Shown here piece by piece: positions 1 to 6,576 of a DNA stretch of 7,359 nt. The notes beneath the pieces were generated by a model, which saw only the letters and a program-made list of their open reading frames with translations, did not search any database and was not told the origin of the DNA. Location: contig JAGAYQ010000080.1 of assembly GCA_017940445.1 (NCBI GenBank), positions 1 through 7,359 on the forward strand, given 5' to 3'. Positions within the stretch are counted from its first letter, which is position 1, and each line of letters begins with the position of its first letter. The DNA is from Pyramidobacter sp. (lineage in GTDB: Bacteria; Synergistota; Synergistia; Synergistales; Dethiosulfovibrionaceae). The position numbers were made by a program, and so were the translations under genes.

Positions 1-2
1 AT

Positions 3-653
3 CATCACGGCTATGTGCCCAGGATGAAAGCGGCCATCGAGGCGCTCGGCTATGACCCGCGCAAGTTCACGATCCTGCTTATCCAGTTTGTCAACCTCCT
101 GCGCGGAGGCGAGCAGGTGAAGATGTCGACGCGCAGCGGCCAGTTCGTTGAGCTTCAGGAAGTCATCAACGAAGTCGGCGTCGACGCTACGCGCTACTAT
201 TTCCTGATGCGCCGCAGCGACAGCCATCTCGACTTCGACCTGGAGCTTGCCAAGAGCCAGTCAGCCGACAATCCTGTCTATTACGTGCAGTATGCTCATG
301 CCCGCGTGTGCAGCATCCTTCAGAAAGCAGCGGAGAAGGGCATTGCCATCCCGTCGCCGGACGCGTTTGATCCTGAACAGATCACGACGCCCGAGGAAAA
401 GCGCCTGATCACGAAACTGGCGCAGTTCCCTGACGAAGTTGCCCGCGCCGCTGAGGGGCTGGAGCCGCACCGGATCGTCAACTACGTGTACGAGCTGGCC
501 GGCGGGTTCCATTCGTATTACAACAACAGCGGCCGCATCCTCGAAGAGAGCGGAGCTCAGCAGGCAGCGCATCTGCTCATGGTCGCTGCCGTGCGCACGG
601 TCCTTCAGAACGCCCTGCGGCTGCTGGGCATCTCAGCGCCTGAAAAGATGTAG
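3..653 (+). CDS. argS: Arginyl-tRNA synthetase, C-terminal part (5' end outside window)
   Basis: Class I aminoacyl-tRNA synthetase that attaches arginine to tRNA-Arg in the cytoplasm. The reading frame is open from the first bases (HHGYVPRMKAA), so the gene starts upstream and only about the last 216 residues are seen; the GTG at 15 is internal. The opening matches the ArgS 'ADHHGY' stretch of the catalytic core. The signature loop is KMSTR (bases 120-134), the ArgS form of KMSKS. It is followed by the family-typical VGVDATRYYFL and then, from about NPVYYVQYAHAR, the all-helical DALR anticodon-binding domain. The end, LLGISAPEKM, is a normal ArgS C-terminus, so the 3' end is intact. The stop is two bases before the next start, so it forms an operon with the FtsB-like gene. 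Confidence 0.97.
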   Translation, partial: HHGYVPRMKAAIEALGYDPRKFTILLIQFVNLLRGGEQVKMSTRSGQFVELQEVINEVGVDATRYYFLMRRSDSHLDFDLELAKSQSADNPVYYVQYAHARVCSILQKAAEKGIAIPSPDAFDPEQITTPEEKRLITKLAQFPDEVARAAEGLEPHRIVNYVYELAGGFHSYYNNSGRILEESGAQQAAHLLMVAAVRTVLQNALRLLGISAPEKM

Positions 654-655
654 CC

Positions 656-958
656 ATGAAGCTGCGCTGGGTTGTCTTCTGGGCGGTCGTCGGCGTCGGC
701 ATTGCCATGCTGGTCACGTCCGTTCTGAACGAGTTCGACCGTCAGAAGCGCATGGCCGAGCTCATCCGCGAAAAGGAAGCGGCGCTTGTCCAGGCGCAGG
801 ACCGGCTCAGCCGTCTGCGTGAGCGTGTGCAGTTCTTCAAGACCAAGGAAGGACAGGCCTGGCTCGCGCGGGAAAAGCTGAACATGGCCTTCAGCGGCGA
901 AGAGATCTACAAGATCGAAGGCGAACCGCGCAGCGCAGATAAGCCTGCAACGAAATAA
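656..958 (+). CDS. FtsB/DivIC-like septum formation initiator protein
   Basis: A 100-residue bitopic membrane protein of the FtsB/DivIC (septum formation initiator) family, which works with FtsL- and FtsQ-type partners to activate the divisome. It has a short basic cytoplasmic start (MKLR), one membrane helix at about residues 5-24, a charged heptad-like coiled coil at about 27-60, and a C-terminal part (FKTKEGQAWLAREKLNMAFSGEEIYKI) that follows the family pattern 'hydrophobic-ARE+L-M-PGE-hydrophobic-Y+I'. Length is normal. The ATG lies two bases after the argS stop with only a weak purine stretch (GAAAAG) upstream, which points to translation coupled to argS. A strong terminator follows at once. 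The family call is good. Which orthologue (FtsB or DivIC) cannot be settled, because these proteins diverge quickly, so no symbol is given. Confidence 0.85.
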   Translation: MKLRWVVFWAVVGVGIAMLVTSVLNEFDRQKRMAELIREKEAALVQAQDRLSRLRERVQFFKTKEGQAWLAREKLNMAFSGEEIYKIEGEPRSADKPATK

Positions 959-969
959 TGAATGAAAAT

Positions 970-1007
970 GGCCGTCGCGGCAGAAAAGCCGCGGCGGCCG
1001 TTTTTTT
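970..1007 (+). terminator. Rho-independent terminator of argS-ftsB-like operon
   Basis: A 12-bp GC-rich stem, GGCCGTCGCGGC (970-981) with GCCGCGGCGGCC (988-999), has a single G-U pair and a 6-base loop AGAAAA. It is followed by G and seven T residues (1001-1007). It starts 11 bases after the stop codon of the FtsB-like gene, which separates that operon from the amidohydrolase operon. Confidence 0.95.
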
Positions 1008-1200
1008 GCACGGATGTTCTCTTGTGCAGCTGTCTTTATGGTAATTAGTAAAAGTACACGAAAAATACATGAACTAAAGACAAAAATCTAAAATCACGGT
1101 GTACAAATATATAATTTGGTGATAGAATATCGCCTGTCGTGAAAATATTATTCCTGAACTATTCTGCGTGGGCGTAGACAAGGTAAATTTGCTTTTCTGC
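1008..1200. other. AT-rich intergenic leader, no gene seen
   Basis: This stretch is much richer in A+T than the flanking genes and carries no convincing reading frame or RNA fold. It contains an imperfect 15-base palindrome, CAAATATATAATTTG (1104-1118), with a TATAAT inside it (1110-1115), but there is no acceptable -35 box at the right distance. It could hold operators for the operon downstream. The part after it (1201-1230) is the promoter. Confidence 0.5.
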
Positions 1201-1230
1201 TTTACAGGTTCACAGCGGTTCGGGTATAAT
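1201..1230 (+). promoter_or_regulatory. Sigma-70-type promoter of the amidohydrolase operon
   Basis: The -35 box is TTTACA (1201-1206), followed by an 18-base spacer and a consensus -10 box TATAAT (1225-1230). The predicted transcription start is near 1236-1238, about 30 bases before the ATG, giving a short leader. An inverted repeat ATTCA-ctaa-TGAAT (1231-1244) covers the predicted start site and could be an operator. That role is inference only. Confidence 0.8.
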
Positions 1231-1267
1231 ATTCACTAATGAATAGTTTTAAAAGGAGTTGGCTGTA

Positions 1268-2584
1268 ATGACGAAGGAGGAGCTCAAAAAGATCGCCTGC
1301 GAAATCATCGATTCGCGCCGCGGCGACATCACGGCGCTGGGTGACAGCATCTTTGCCGAGCCTGAAACGGGCTGGAAGGAATTCAAGACGGCTGAGAAGA
1401 TCAAGAAGGTCTTCGAGTCGCTTGGCTTTCCGACGAAAGACAAACAGTGCATCACCGGCGTGATCGCCGATGTGAAGGGCAAGGAGAAGAAGCTGAAGGT
1501 CTCCGTGATGGGCGAGCTGGATGCTCTCGGCGTGCCTGACAGCCCGAATGCTGACCCCGTTACCGGTGCGGCGCACATGTGCGGCCATCACTGCATGATC
1601 GCGGCGCTTTCAGGCGTGGCTTACGCTCTGGCCGATCGCCGTATCATGGATGAGCTGAGCGGAGACGTGGCGCTGATGGCTGTGCCTGCTGAGGAGTTCG
1701 TCGAGATGGCGTACCGCGGGCAGCTTCGCCGCGAAGGCAAGATCAAGATGTTCGGCGGCAAGCAGGAGTTCATCTATCGCGGCCTGATGGACGACATCGA
1801 CATGATGGTCATGCAGCACAACACGCCTACTGAGGGGACGCAGGAGACGCCGATCAAGGCGAACGTCGGCGGCACGTCGAACGGCTTCGTCTCGAAAGAG
1901 GTCTTCTACAAGGGAAAGGCCGCCCACGCAGGCGGCGCTCCGTTCAACGGCATCAATGCGCTGAACGCAGCTAAGATCGGTCTGTTCGCTATCGACACGC
2001 AGCGCGAGACGTTCAAGGACGAGGATCATATCCGCGTCCATCCGATCATCACGAAGGGCGGCGACACGGTGAACGTGGTCCCCGCTGATGTGCGGATTGA
2101 GACGTATGTGCGCGGCGGCTTTGTGGAAGCGATCCTTGACGCTTCGCGCAAGGTCAATCGTGCGCTCAAGGCCGGCGGCGACGCTGTGGGCGCTGAGACG
2201 GTCATCGACGAAGTCCCCGGCTACCTGCCGATGAAGAACGACGAAGGCCTTCAGGAGCTGATGTATGCCAATCTGGTCTCGCTGCTGGGCAAGGACCATG
2301 TGGCGCGTCAGATTCCGCACTCGGGCGGCAGCACTGATGCGGCCGACGTGGCGGCGCTGATGCCGGCGGTCCATGCCTATATCGGCGGTGCTGAAGGCGT
2401 GGCGCACAGCAAGGATTATCACATCGTCGACAAGGAACTGGCCTATATCACGGCCGCCAAGGCGCTGACGATGACGGTGATCGACCTGCTGGCCGACGGC
2501 GCAAAGGCCGGGCTGGAGATCAAGAAGAACTTCAAACCGGCAATGACGAAGCAGGAGTATATCGACACCTGGTGCAACATGTAA
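1268..2584 (+). CDS. M20D-family metal-dependent amidohydrolase (AbgB/aminoacylase-like)
   Basis: A 438-residue cytoplasmic zinc/manganese-type amidohydrolase that should cleave an amide bond between an acyl or aryl group and an amino acid. The expected M20D metal ligands are visible: C105 and H107 in HMCGHHCM (103-110), an EE pair in PAEEFVE (140-146), H184 in QHNTP, and H380 in VAHSKDYH. GELDALG (82-88) and GGSTDAADVA (353-362) are also family motifs. The segment GKAAHAGGAPFNG (216-228) is the dimerisation/lid-domain motif with its substrate-binding histidine. I chose ATG 1268 over the in-frame TTG 1259 because GGAG (1255-1258) lies nine bases before the ATG and would directly abut the TTG. 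It heads an operon with two membrane proteins. The substrate is unknown: p-aminobenzoyl-glutamate, N-acyl amino acids and dipeptide-like compounds are family precedents. Confidence 0.9.
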   Translation: MTKEELKKIACEIIDSRRGDITALGDSIFAEPETGWKEFKTAEKIKKVFESLGFPTKDKQCITGVIADVKGKEKKLKVSVMGELDALGVPDSPNADPVTGAAHMCGHHCMIAALSGVAYALADRRIMDELSGDVALMAVPAEEFVEMAYRGQLRREGKIKMFGGKQEFIYRGLMDDIDMMVMQHNTPTEGTQETPIKANVGGTSNGFVSKEVFYKGKAAHAGGAPFNGINALNAAKIGLFAIDTQRETFKDEDHIRVHPIITKGGDTVNVVPADVRIETYVRGGFVEAILDASRKVNRALKAGGDAVGAETVIDEVPGYLPMKNDEGLQELMYANLVSLLGKDHVARQIPHSGGSTDAADVAALMPAVHAYIGGAEGVAHSKDYHIVDKELAYITAAKALTMTVIDLLADGAKAGLEIKKNFKPAMTKQEYIDTWCNM

Positions 2585-2598
2585 CTGTGGGGGTAAAT

Positions 2599-2618
2599 CC
2601 CGCCGCTGCGGCAGCGGG
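2599..2618 (+). other. Small GC-rich hairpin between amidohydrolase and membrane-protein genes
   Basis: CCCGC (2599-2603) pairs with GCGGG (2614-2618) in the 65-base gap between the two genes. There is no T-tract, so it is not an intrinsic terminator. It may act as an mRNA processing or stability element that sets different levels for the enzyme and the membrane proteins. The role is inference. Confidence 0.35.
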
Positions 2619-2649
2619 CAATATCTAAATCCGTTAGGGAGGTAATTTT

Positions 2650-3441
2650 ATGGAAATGGTAAGCAAGGCACTGCGCAACTGGAAGATCCACGCGCTCGCG
2701 CTGGTCATCCTGGTGATCGCCGAGTTCATCGGCAACATCGCGTTCAGCATCGGACCGGCGAAGGTCGTTCTGATCCCCATGCTCTACGCGTTCGTTCTCG
2801 GCGCTCTCTGCGGCGTTTTCAAGCTGGTCAACATGGAAGACATGGAGCAGACGTCGTCGCTCGTCGGCGTCACGTTCTTCCTGCTGATGGCCCGCTACGG
2901 CACGCTGGTCGGCCCCAGCTTCTGGAAGGTCGTCCACTCCGCGCCTGCGCTGCTCCTTCAGGAGTTCGGCAACCTCGGCACGATCCTGCTCGGTGTGCCC
3001 GTTGCAGTCGCTCTTGGTCTGGGACGTGCCACTGTCGGCGCCGCGTTCTCGATCGCCCGTGAGTCCTCGCTGGCCCTCGTTGGCGAGCGTTACGGCATGG
3101 ACAGCCCTGAAGGCATCGGCGTCATGGGCGTGTACGTCACCGGCACGCTGTTTGGCACGCTGTTCTGCGGCTTCATGAGCTCCATCATCGCTTCGACGAT
3201 CTCCTGGTTCAGCCCCGAGGCTCTGGCTATGGCCTGCGGCACCGGCTCCGCTTCGATGATGTCCGCGTCGCTGGCTCCGCTCGTCGAGATGTTCCCCGAC
3301 AAGAAGGACACGATCACGGCCTTCGCCGCCACCTCCAACATGATCTCCGGCCTCGACGGCGTGTACATGTCAGTGTTCATCGGTCTGCCTGTCACGGAGT
3401 TCCTGTGCAGGGTCCTCGGCGTGAAAAAAGAGTCGAAGTAG
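2650..3441 (+). CDS. Polytopic membrane protein, DUF3100-like; putative permease subunit
   Basis: A 263-residue hydrophobic inner-membrane protein. After a short start with basic residues (KALRNWK) there are roughly seven hydrophobic segments, near residues 13-31, 37-59, 70-88, 96-125, 155-185, 190-213 and 225-255. A small-residue-rich stretch, CGTGSASMMSASLAPL (196-211), looks like a re-entrant or substrate-lining segment of a transporter. General layout and the opening 'NWKIHALALVILVIAEFIG' recall DUF3100 proteins, a family with no assigned function; this is from memory, without a profile search. ATG 2650 has an excellent Shine-Dalgarno site GGGAGGT (2637-2643). Lying between an amidohydrolase and a second small membrane protein, it probably forms half of a two-part permease for that enzyme's substrate or product. 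Confidence 0.75.
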   Translation: MEMVSKALRNWKIHALALVILVIAEFIGNIAFSIGPAKVVLIPMLYAFVLGALCGVFKLVNMEDMEQTSSLVGVTFFLLMARYGTLVGPSFWKVVHSAPALLLQEFGNLGTILLGVPVAVALGLGRATVGAAFSIARESSLALVGERYGMDSPEGIGVMGVYVTGTLFGTLFCGFMSSIIASTISWFSPEALAMACGTGSASMMSASLAPLVEMFPDKKDTITAFAATSNMISGLDGVYMSVFIGLPVTEFLCRVLGVKKESK

Positions 3442-3474
3442 TTCGGAAAACGGCTTGAAAGGAGTTCATACAAA

Positions 3475-3933
3475 ATGACTAACGTACAGATGGCAATTTT
3501 CACCCTTATGTGCGCCGCTCTTTCCGTTGTGGCGAACCTCATCCAGGGCGTTGCGCTCGAGCCTTCGCTCGTCGGCATCGCCGTCCTTCTGGCGATCGTC
3601 CTTGGCGGCGTCATCATCTACAAGCTGATCTACAAGCTTACCGGCTGGAAGGGCCTGCCCACCGTCGCCTACATCTGCACTCTCGGCACGATCGTGACCG
3701 TTCCTGACTTCCTGCCCTGCGCGGCGTTCGTCGGCAGCGCGGCCTCCAAGGTCAGCTTCCTTGGCCTTTGCACGCCCATCCTGGCGTATGCCGGACTGGC
3801 CGTTGGCAAGGACATGGAGATGTTCAAGAAGCTCGGCTGGAAGATCGTCGTCGTCGGTCTGTTCGTCTTCTGCGGCACGTTCGTCGGCTCGGCCGTCATC
3901 GCGGAGCTCGTCCTTCGCTCGATGGCCAAGTAA
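3475..3933 (+). CDS. Small polytopic membrane protein, putative partner permease subunit
   Basis: A 152-residue inner-membrane protein with about five hydrophobic segments, near residues 5-24, 30-53, 62-80, 92-112 and 121-145. The C-terminal half, with AGLAVGKDMEMFKKLGW followed by a long hydrophobic helix, recalls parts of LysO/DUF340-type and related small exporters, but I cannot assign a family with confidence. ATG 3475 is preceded by AAAGGAG (3458-3464) at ten bases. It follows the DUF3100-like gene by 33 bases, with no promoter or terminator between, and is the last gene of the operon. Neither membrane protein is large for a transporter, so a hetero-oligomeric complex is plausible. Function is inferred from context only. 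Confidence 0.75.
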   Translation: MTNVQMAIFTLMCAALSVVANLIQGVALEPSLVGIAVLLAIVLGGVIIYKLIYKLTGWKGLPTVAYICTLGTIVTVPDFLPCAAFVGSAASKVSFLGLCTPILAYAGLAVGKDMEMFKKLGWKIVVVGLFVFCGTFVGSAVIAELVLRSMAK

Positions 3934-3959
3934 TCCGAGTGAGCTTTCAGTTCAAAGCT

Positions 3960-4100
3960 GACACAAAGGCCCCAAGACCTAAAAAAAATCTTTTTTGGAA
4001 AGCGTTTTTCATGAGGGGACTTACAGGCTAAAAAACACGGACTTCGGGATCCATTCCCGAAGTCCGTGTTTTTTATGTCTTTTCTTTGAGCCTTTGTGTC
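3960..4100. repeat. 11-bp inverted repeat bracketing the terminator
   Basis: GACACAAAGGC (3960-3970) is repeated in inverted orientation as GCCTTTGTGTC (4090-4100), with the bidirectional terminator between them. The right copy continues into related T/G-rich text (CTTCGTGACTTTGTGGTGG, 4100-4118). I recall similar CTTTGTGTCTTCGTG strings as intergenic repeats in unrelated bacteria, so this may be the edge of a dispersed repeat. That is a memory-based suggestion. Confidence 0.5.
4031..4074. terminator. Bidirectional intrinsic terminator between converging operons
   Basis: A perfect stem joins AAAAACACGGACTTCGGGA (4031-4049) to its exact complement at 4055-4073 across a 5-base loop, TCCAT. The T-tract is TTTTTT on the + strand (4069-4074) and TTTTT on the - strand. 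It therefore ends both the amidohydrolase operon arriving on the + strand and the HAD-rarA operon arriving on the - strand. Confidence 0.95.
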
Positions 4101-4138
4101 TTCGTGACTTTGTGGTGGCTTTGAACCTGTTTTTGAAT

Positions 4139-5416
4139 TTACGAATTAGCATCATCACGGAATCGGCGCCAGAAGCGGGCGAGGCGTGCGCGCAGGGCCG
4201 GTTCGATCCCCGTTGACGCGGGGCTGTAGAAGCGCCGCGGTTCGTTCAGGTACTTCTGCGCGACCCAGTGGCGCGGATCGTCGTGAGGGTAGATATAATC
4301 GGGCGATCCGTTGATCAGGTGCGGCGGCACGGACTGAAGGTCGCCGCTCTGCACAGCGTTTTCTGCGCGGCAGTAGGCGGCCGTGGTGCTGTCGCTCTTC
4401 GGCGCTGCGGCGAGGTAGATAGCGGCTTCGGCGAGGATCAGCCTGGCCTCGGGCAGACCGGTCATGTCGGCGGCGTAAGCAGCAGACGAAGCGACGCAGA
4501 GCGCCTGCGGATCGGCAAGACCAACGTCTTCAGCGGCCGAGATGAGCATGCGGCGCGCTACGAAGCGCACGTCTTCGCCGCTTTCAAGCAGACGTGCCAG
4601 CCAGTAGACAGCAGCATCAGGATCGGAGCCGCGGATGCTCTTGATGAACGCGGAGATGACGGCATAATGATCGTCGCCGCCGCGGTCGTGGCGAATGGCG
4701 GCCTGAGGCAGCGCTTCACGCGCGTCGTCCATGGTGATCGCGCTGTGGCCGGAAAGCGAGACAGTGCGGGCGAGGAATTCAAGCCGCGTCAGCGCTTGCC
4801 GCCCGTCGCCGCCGGCCTGTGAAGCGATGGCCTCGATCACGGCGTCGTCGCAGCTGAGGCCGAGCGATCCCAGACCGCGCTCGCGATCGGTCAGCGCCGA
4901 ATGGAGGATGTCGATCAGGTCGTTTTTTTCAAGCGGCTCGACTTTGAACACGAGCAGACGAGAGAGCAGCGTCTTGTTGATCTCTAAATACGGATTCTCC
5001 GTCGTCGTGCCGACGAGGATGATGTCGCCCTTTTCGACGACGGGCAGCAGTGCGTCCTGCTGCGACGTGTTGAAATGATAGATCTCATCGACGAAAGCGA
5101 TAGCCGACCGACCTCCGCCGAAGCGCTTGGCCTCTGCGGCTTGAGCGACGAGCGCGCGCAGCTCCGAGACTTTGGCTGAGACGGCGTTGATCTCGAACAG
5201 CTGCCGGTCGGTGACGGAGGCCATCAGGCGGACGAGCGCCGTCTTGCCGACGCCGGGCGGCCCGTAGAGGATGCACGACGGCACGCTGCCCGATTCGAGC
5301 AGCCGGCGCAGCGGCATCCCGGGCGCGAGGATGGAGCTGTGACCGCGGTATTCTGCCAGGCTGCGCGGCCTCATGCGCTCGGCCAGCGGCGTCTCCCACA
5401 GTGCCGCGTCAGTCAT
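4139..5416 (-). CDS. rarA: Replication-associated recombination protein A (AAA+ ATPase)
   Basis: A 425-residue AAA+ ATPase of the RarA/MgsA (WRNIP1) family, related to clamp loaders, acting with SSB and DNA ends at stalled replication forks. Motifs, numbered from ATG 5416: N-terminal LAERMRPRSLAEYRGH (11-26), Walker A GPPGVGKT (52-59), Walker B AFVDEIYHFN (107-116), sensor 1 GTTTEN (136-141), an arginine-finger candidate in LLSRLL (R153) and sensor 2 GGDGRQAL. The C-terminal tetramerisation part has the family signatures HYAVISAFIKSIRGSDPDAAVYWLARLL and PHDDPRHWVAQKYLNEP, the latter split by two helices' length from the former as usual. I recall most homologues having DEIHRFN at Walker B; here it is DEIYHFN. 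The start overlaps the HAD stop by 8 bp, with GGAG six bases upstream, favouring ATG over the in-frame TTG at 5428. Confidence 0.95.
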   Translation of the reverse strand: MTDAALWETPLAERMRPRSLAEYRGHSSILAPGMPLRRLLESGSVPSCILYGPPGVGKTALVRLMASVTDRQLFEINAVSAKVSELRALVAQAAEAKRFGGGRSAIAFVDEIYHFNTSQQDALLPVVEKGDIILVGTTTENPYLEINKTLLSRLLVFKVEPLEKNDLIDILHSALTDRERGLGSLGLSCDDAVIEAIASQAGGDGRQALTRLEFLARTVSLSGHSAITMDDAREALPQAAIRHDRGGDDHYAVISAFIKSIRGSDPDAAVYWLARLLESGEDVRFVARRMLISAAEDVGLADPQALCVASSAAYAADMTGLPEARLILAEAAIYLAAAPKSDSTTAAYCRAENAVQSGDLQSVPPHLINGSPDYIYPHDDPRHWVAQKYLNEPRRFYSPASTGIEPALRARLARFWRRFRDDANS

Positions 5417-6353
5417 GCGCGGCTCCAAACGCGGAAAGCTCCTCGCCGTCCGTGCCTTCCGCGATCGTCAGGAGGGGATAGCGGGCGCCCAGCAGAGAGG
5501 CAAGCGCCTCGCTCAGCGGCCGTTTCAGCCAGCCGGGGGCAAGAGCCGGAGTCTTCGCCAGTTCGCGAGATGTCACCTCGCGTCCTTGCGGCGTGTGAAG
5601 AGCTCCCAGACCGCGGGAGGCGAGCTCCTCGATGCGGACGAGCGACGCTGCGCAGAGTTCGGCGTCGAACAGGAGCGTCCTGCTGTGCATCGCTTCCAGC
5701 GACTGGAGGCCGTACCAGCCGGCGGCGTGGTATTCCCACGGCACGAACGGCCGGTCCTGCTCAAACGCCGTCAAAAGATCGCTCATCGTTGCAAACGCAG
5801 CATCGGCATACGATTCGCACTCCGTGTCGGTACGGTTGACCAGGACACAGCGGGCTCCGGCGCGCCGGGCGCCGATCAGCTCGTAGAGAAAATCGCCAAC
5901 GACGAGGCAGTCGCGCACATTCACGCCAAGGACGGCTGCGGCGTCGTCAAAAGCGCGCGGATCGGGCTTGACGTGAACAGCTTCGCGTCCGAACGTGTGC
6001 GCCGGCAGCGGAAAGCCGATCGTGCGGGCAGCCAGATCGATCGACTCGCGGCAGTTGCGCGACATCACGCACCAGGGTACGTGCCGTTTATCCAGCAGCG
6101 CGATCAGCTCGCGAGCGCCGTCGACGGGCGTGGAAGCCGCCGCGCCGCGGAGCTCTTCTTCGCAGATCGCTGCCATCAGGGCGTCGCGCTCAGCCTTGGG
6201 CAGCTTGCGCGCGCTTTCCAGCAGCGGAACGCGCACACCGCCGAAAAAACGGTCCCGTATGGGCTGAAAGTTGAGCCTGGTCTCGGCGATCACGCCGTCC
6301 CAGTCGAAGATCACGCCTTTGAAATTTTGGGGATAGAGCAGAGGAGTCCGCAC
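5409..6353 (-). CDS. HAD-superfamily hydrolase with C-terminal extension
   Basis: A 314-residue cytoplasmic protein. Residues 11-195 form a haloacid-dehalogenase-type phosphatase domain: motif I FDWDGV (nucleophile D17, acid/base D19), motif II serine in MSRN (S98), motif III lysine in HVKPDP (K129), and motif IV VVGDFLYE (D154, with E158 where many members have D). The cap insert lies at about 25-85, so it is of the C1 helical type seen in phosphoglycolate phosphatase-like enzymes. Residues 200-314 are an extra region I do not recognise; it is soluble, with a Trp/Tyr-rich start (PWEYHAAGWYGLQSLE). The GTG at 6353 has AAAGGA nine bases upstream (6363-6368). It overlaps rarA by 8 bp (ATGACTGA), so the two are co-translated. 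The substrate is unknown. The upstream region is occupied by a foldback element. Confidence 0.85.
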   Translation of the reverse strand: MRTPLLYPQNFKGVIFDWDGVIAETRLNFQPIRDRFFGGVRVPLLESARKLPKAERDALMAAICEEELRGAAASTPVDGARELIALLDKRHVPWCVMSRNCRESIDLAARTIGFPLPAHTFGREAVHVKPDPRAFDDAAAVLGVNVRDCLVVGDFLYELIGARRAGARCVLVNRTDTECESYADAAFATMSDLLTAFEQDRPFVPWEYHAAGWYGLQSLEAMHSRTLLFDAELCAASLVRIEELASRGLGALHTPQGREVTSRELAKTPALAPGWLKRPLSEALASLLGARYPLLTIAEGTDGEELSAFGAAHD

Positions 6354-6377
6354 CCGATCACATCCTTTACCGGAGAA

Positions 6378-6540
6378 TTAAGGAGACGCCGATTAATTCG
6401 CCCGCGCCCTGTCGGGCCTTTCGCCGCTTGGCTGCGTCGAAGCTCATCACCATAGCCCCGCTATGCCTCTTCGCTTCTCCTTGCCAAACGACGAAATCCC
6501 TCGACAGTTCATCGGGCTCATTGAATCAGTGTCACCTTAA
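6378..6540. mobile_element. MITE-like foldback element with TTAA flanks
   Basis: Bases 6382-6536 (155 bp) are bounded by TTAA on both sides (6378-6381, 6537-6540), fitting a 4-bp target duplication. The ends are imperfect inverted repeats: GGAGACGCCGATT reading inward from 6382 against GGTGACACTGATT reading inward from 6536 (10 of 13 match). Inside, 6411-6432 is complementary to 6483-6505 with a few wobbles or bulges, CGAAG (6438-6442) pairs with CTTCG (6469-6473), and the tip is CATAGC-ccc-GCTATG (6451-6465), so the whole unit can fold into one long hairpin. A second small hairpin, GCCCG/CGGGC, lies at 6400-6417. It encodes no transposase and would need one supplied in trans; YTAR-type target duplications are known for IS5-like elements. 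Only one copy is visible here. Confidence 0.6.
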
Positions 6541-6570
6541 AAAAAAGGAGAGCCCCCGAAGGTACTCTCC
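6539..6570 (-). terminator. Intrinsic terminator of the 6S RNA gene
   Basis: On the - strand GGAGAG (6570-6565) pairs with CTCTCC (6552-6547). Above this, after one weak and one mismatched pair, CC-TTCG-GG forms a C(UUCG)G tetraloop. Eight T residues follow (6546-6539). The T-tract runs directly into the TTAA flank of the foldback element. Confidence 0.9.
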
Positions 6571-6576
6571 TCTCCT

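Noticed and set aside
1259..1267. TTG at 1259 as the amidohydrolase start
   Set aside because: The GGAG Shine-Dalgarno site directly abuts this TTG, leaving no spacing, while ATG 1268 has a nine-base spacing.
1610..2422. A 270-codon open frame on the - strand inside the amidohydrolase
   Set aside because: It lies wholly within a gene with clear M20 motifs, and its composition (rich in Arg, His, Val, Asp) is typical of a reverse-complement shadow.
4268..4822. A 184-codon + strand frame opposite rarA
   Set aside because: It is antisense to well-conserved RarA sequence, with no recognisable protein features.
5417..5428. TTG at 5428 as the rarA start
   Set aside because: ATG 5416 has GGAG six bases upstream and forms the usual short stop-start overlap with the HAD gene; the TTG lacks a well-placed site.
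5373..6455. A 360-codon open frame on the + strand opposite the HAD gene
   Set aside because: It is the antisense shadow of a GC-rich gene: arginine- and alanine-rich, with no domain or ribosome-binding site, while the - strand frame has all HAD motifs.
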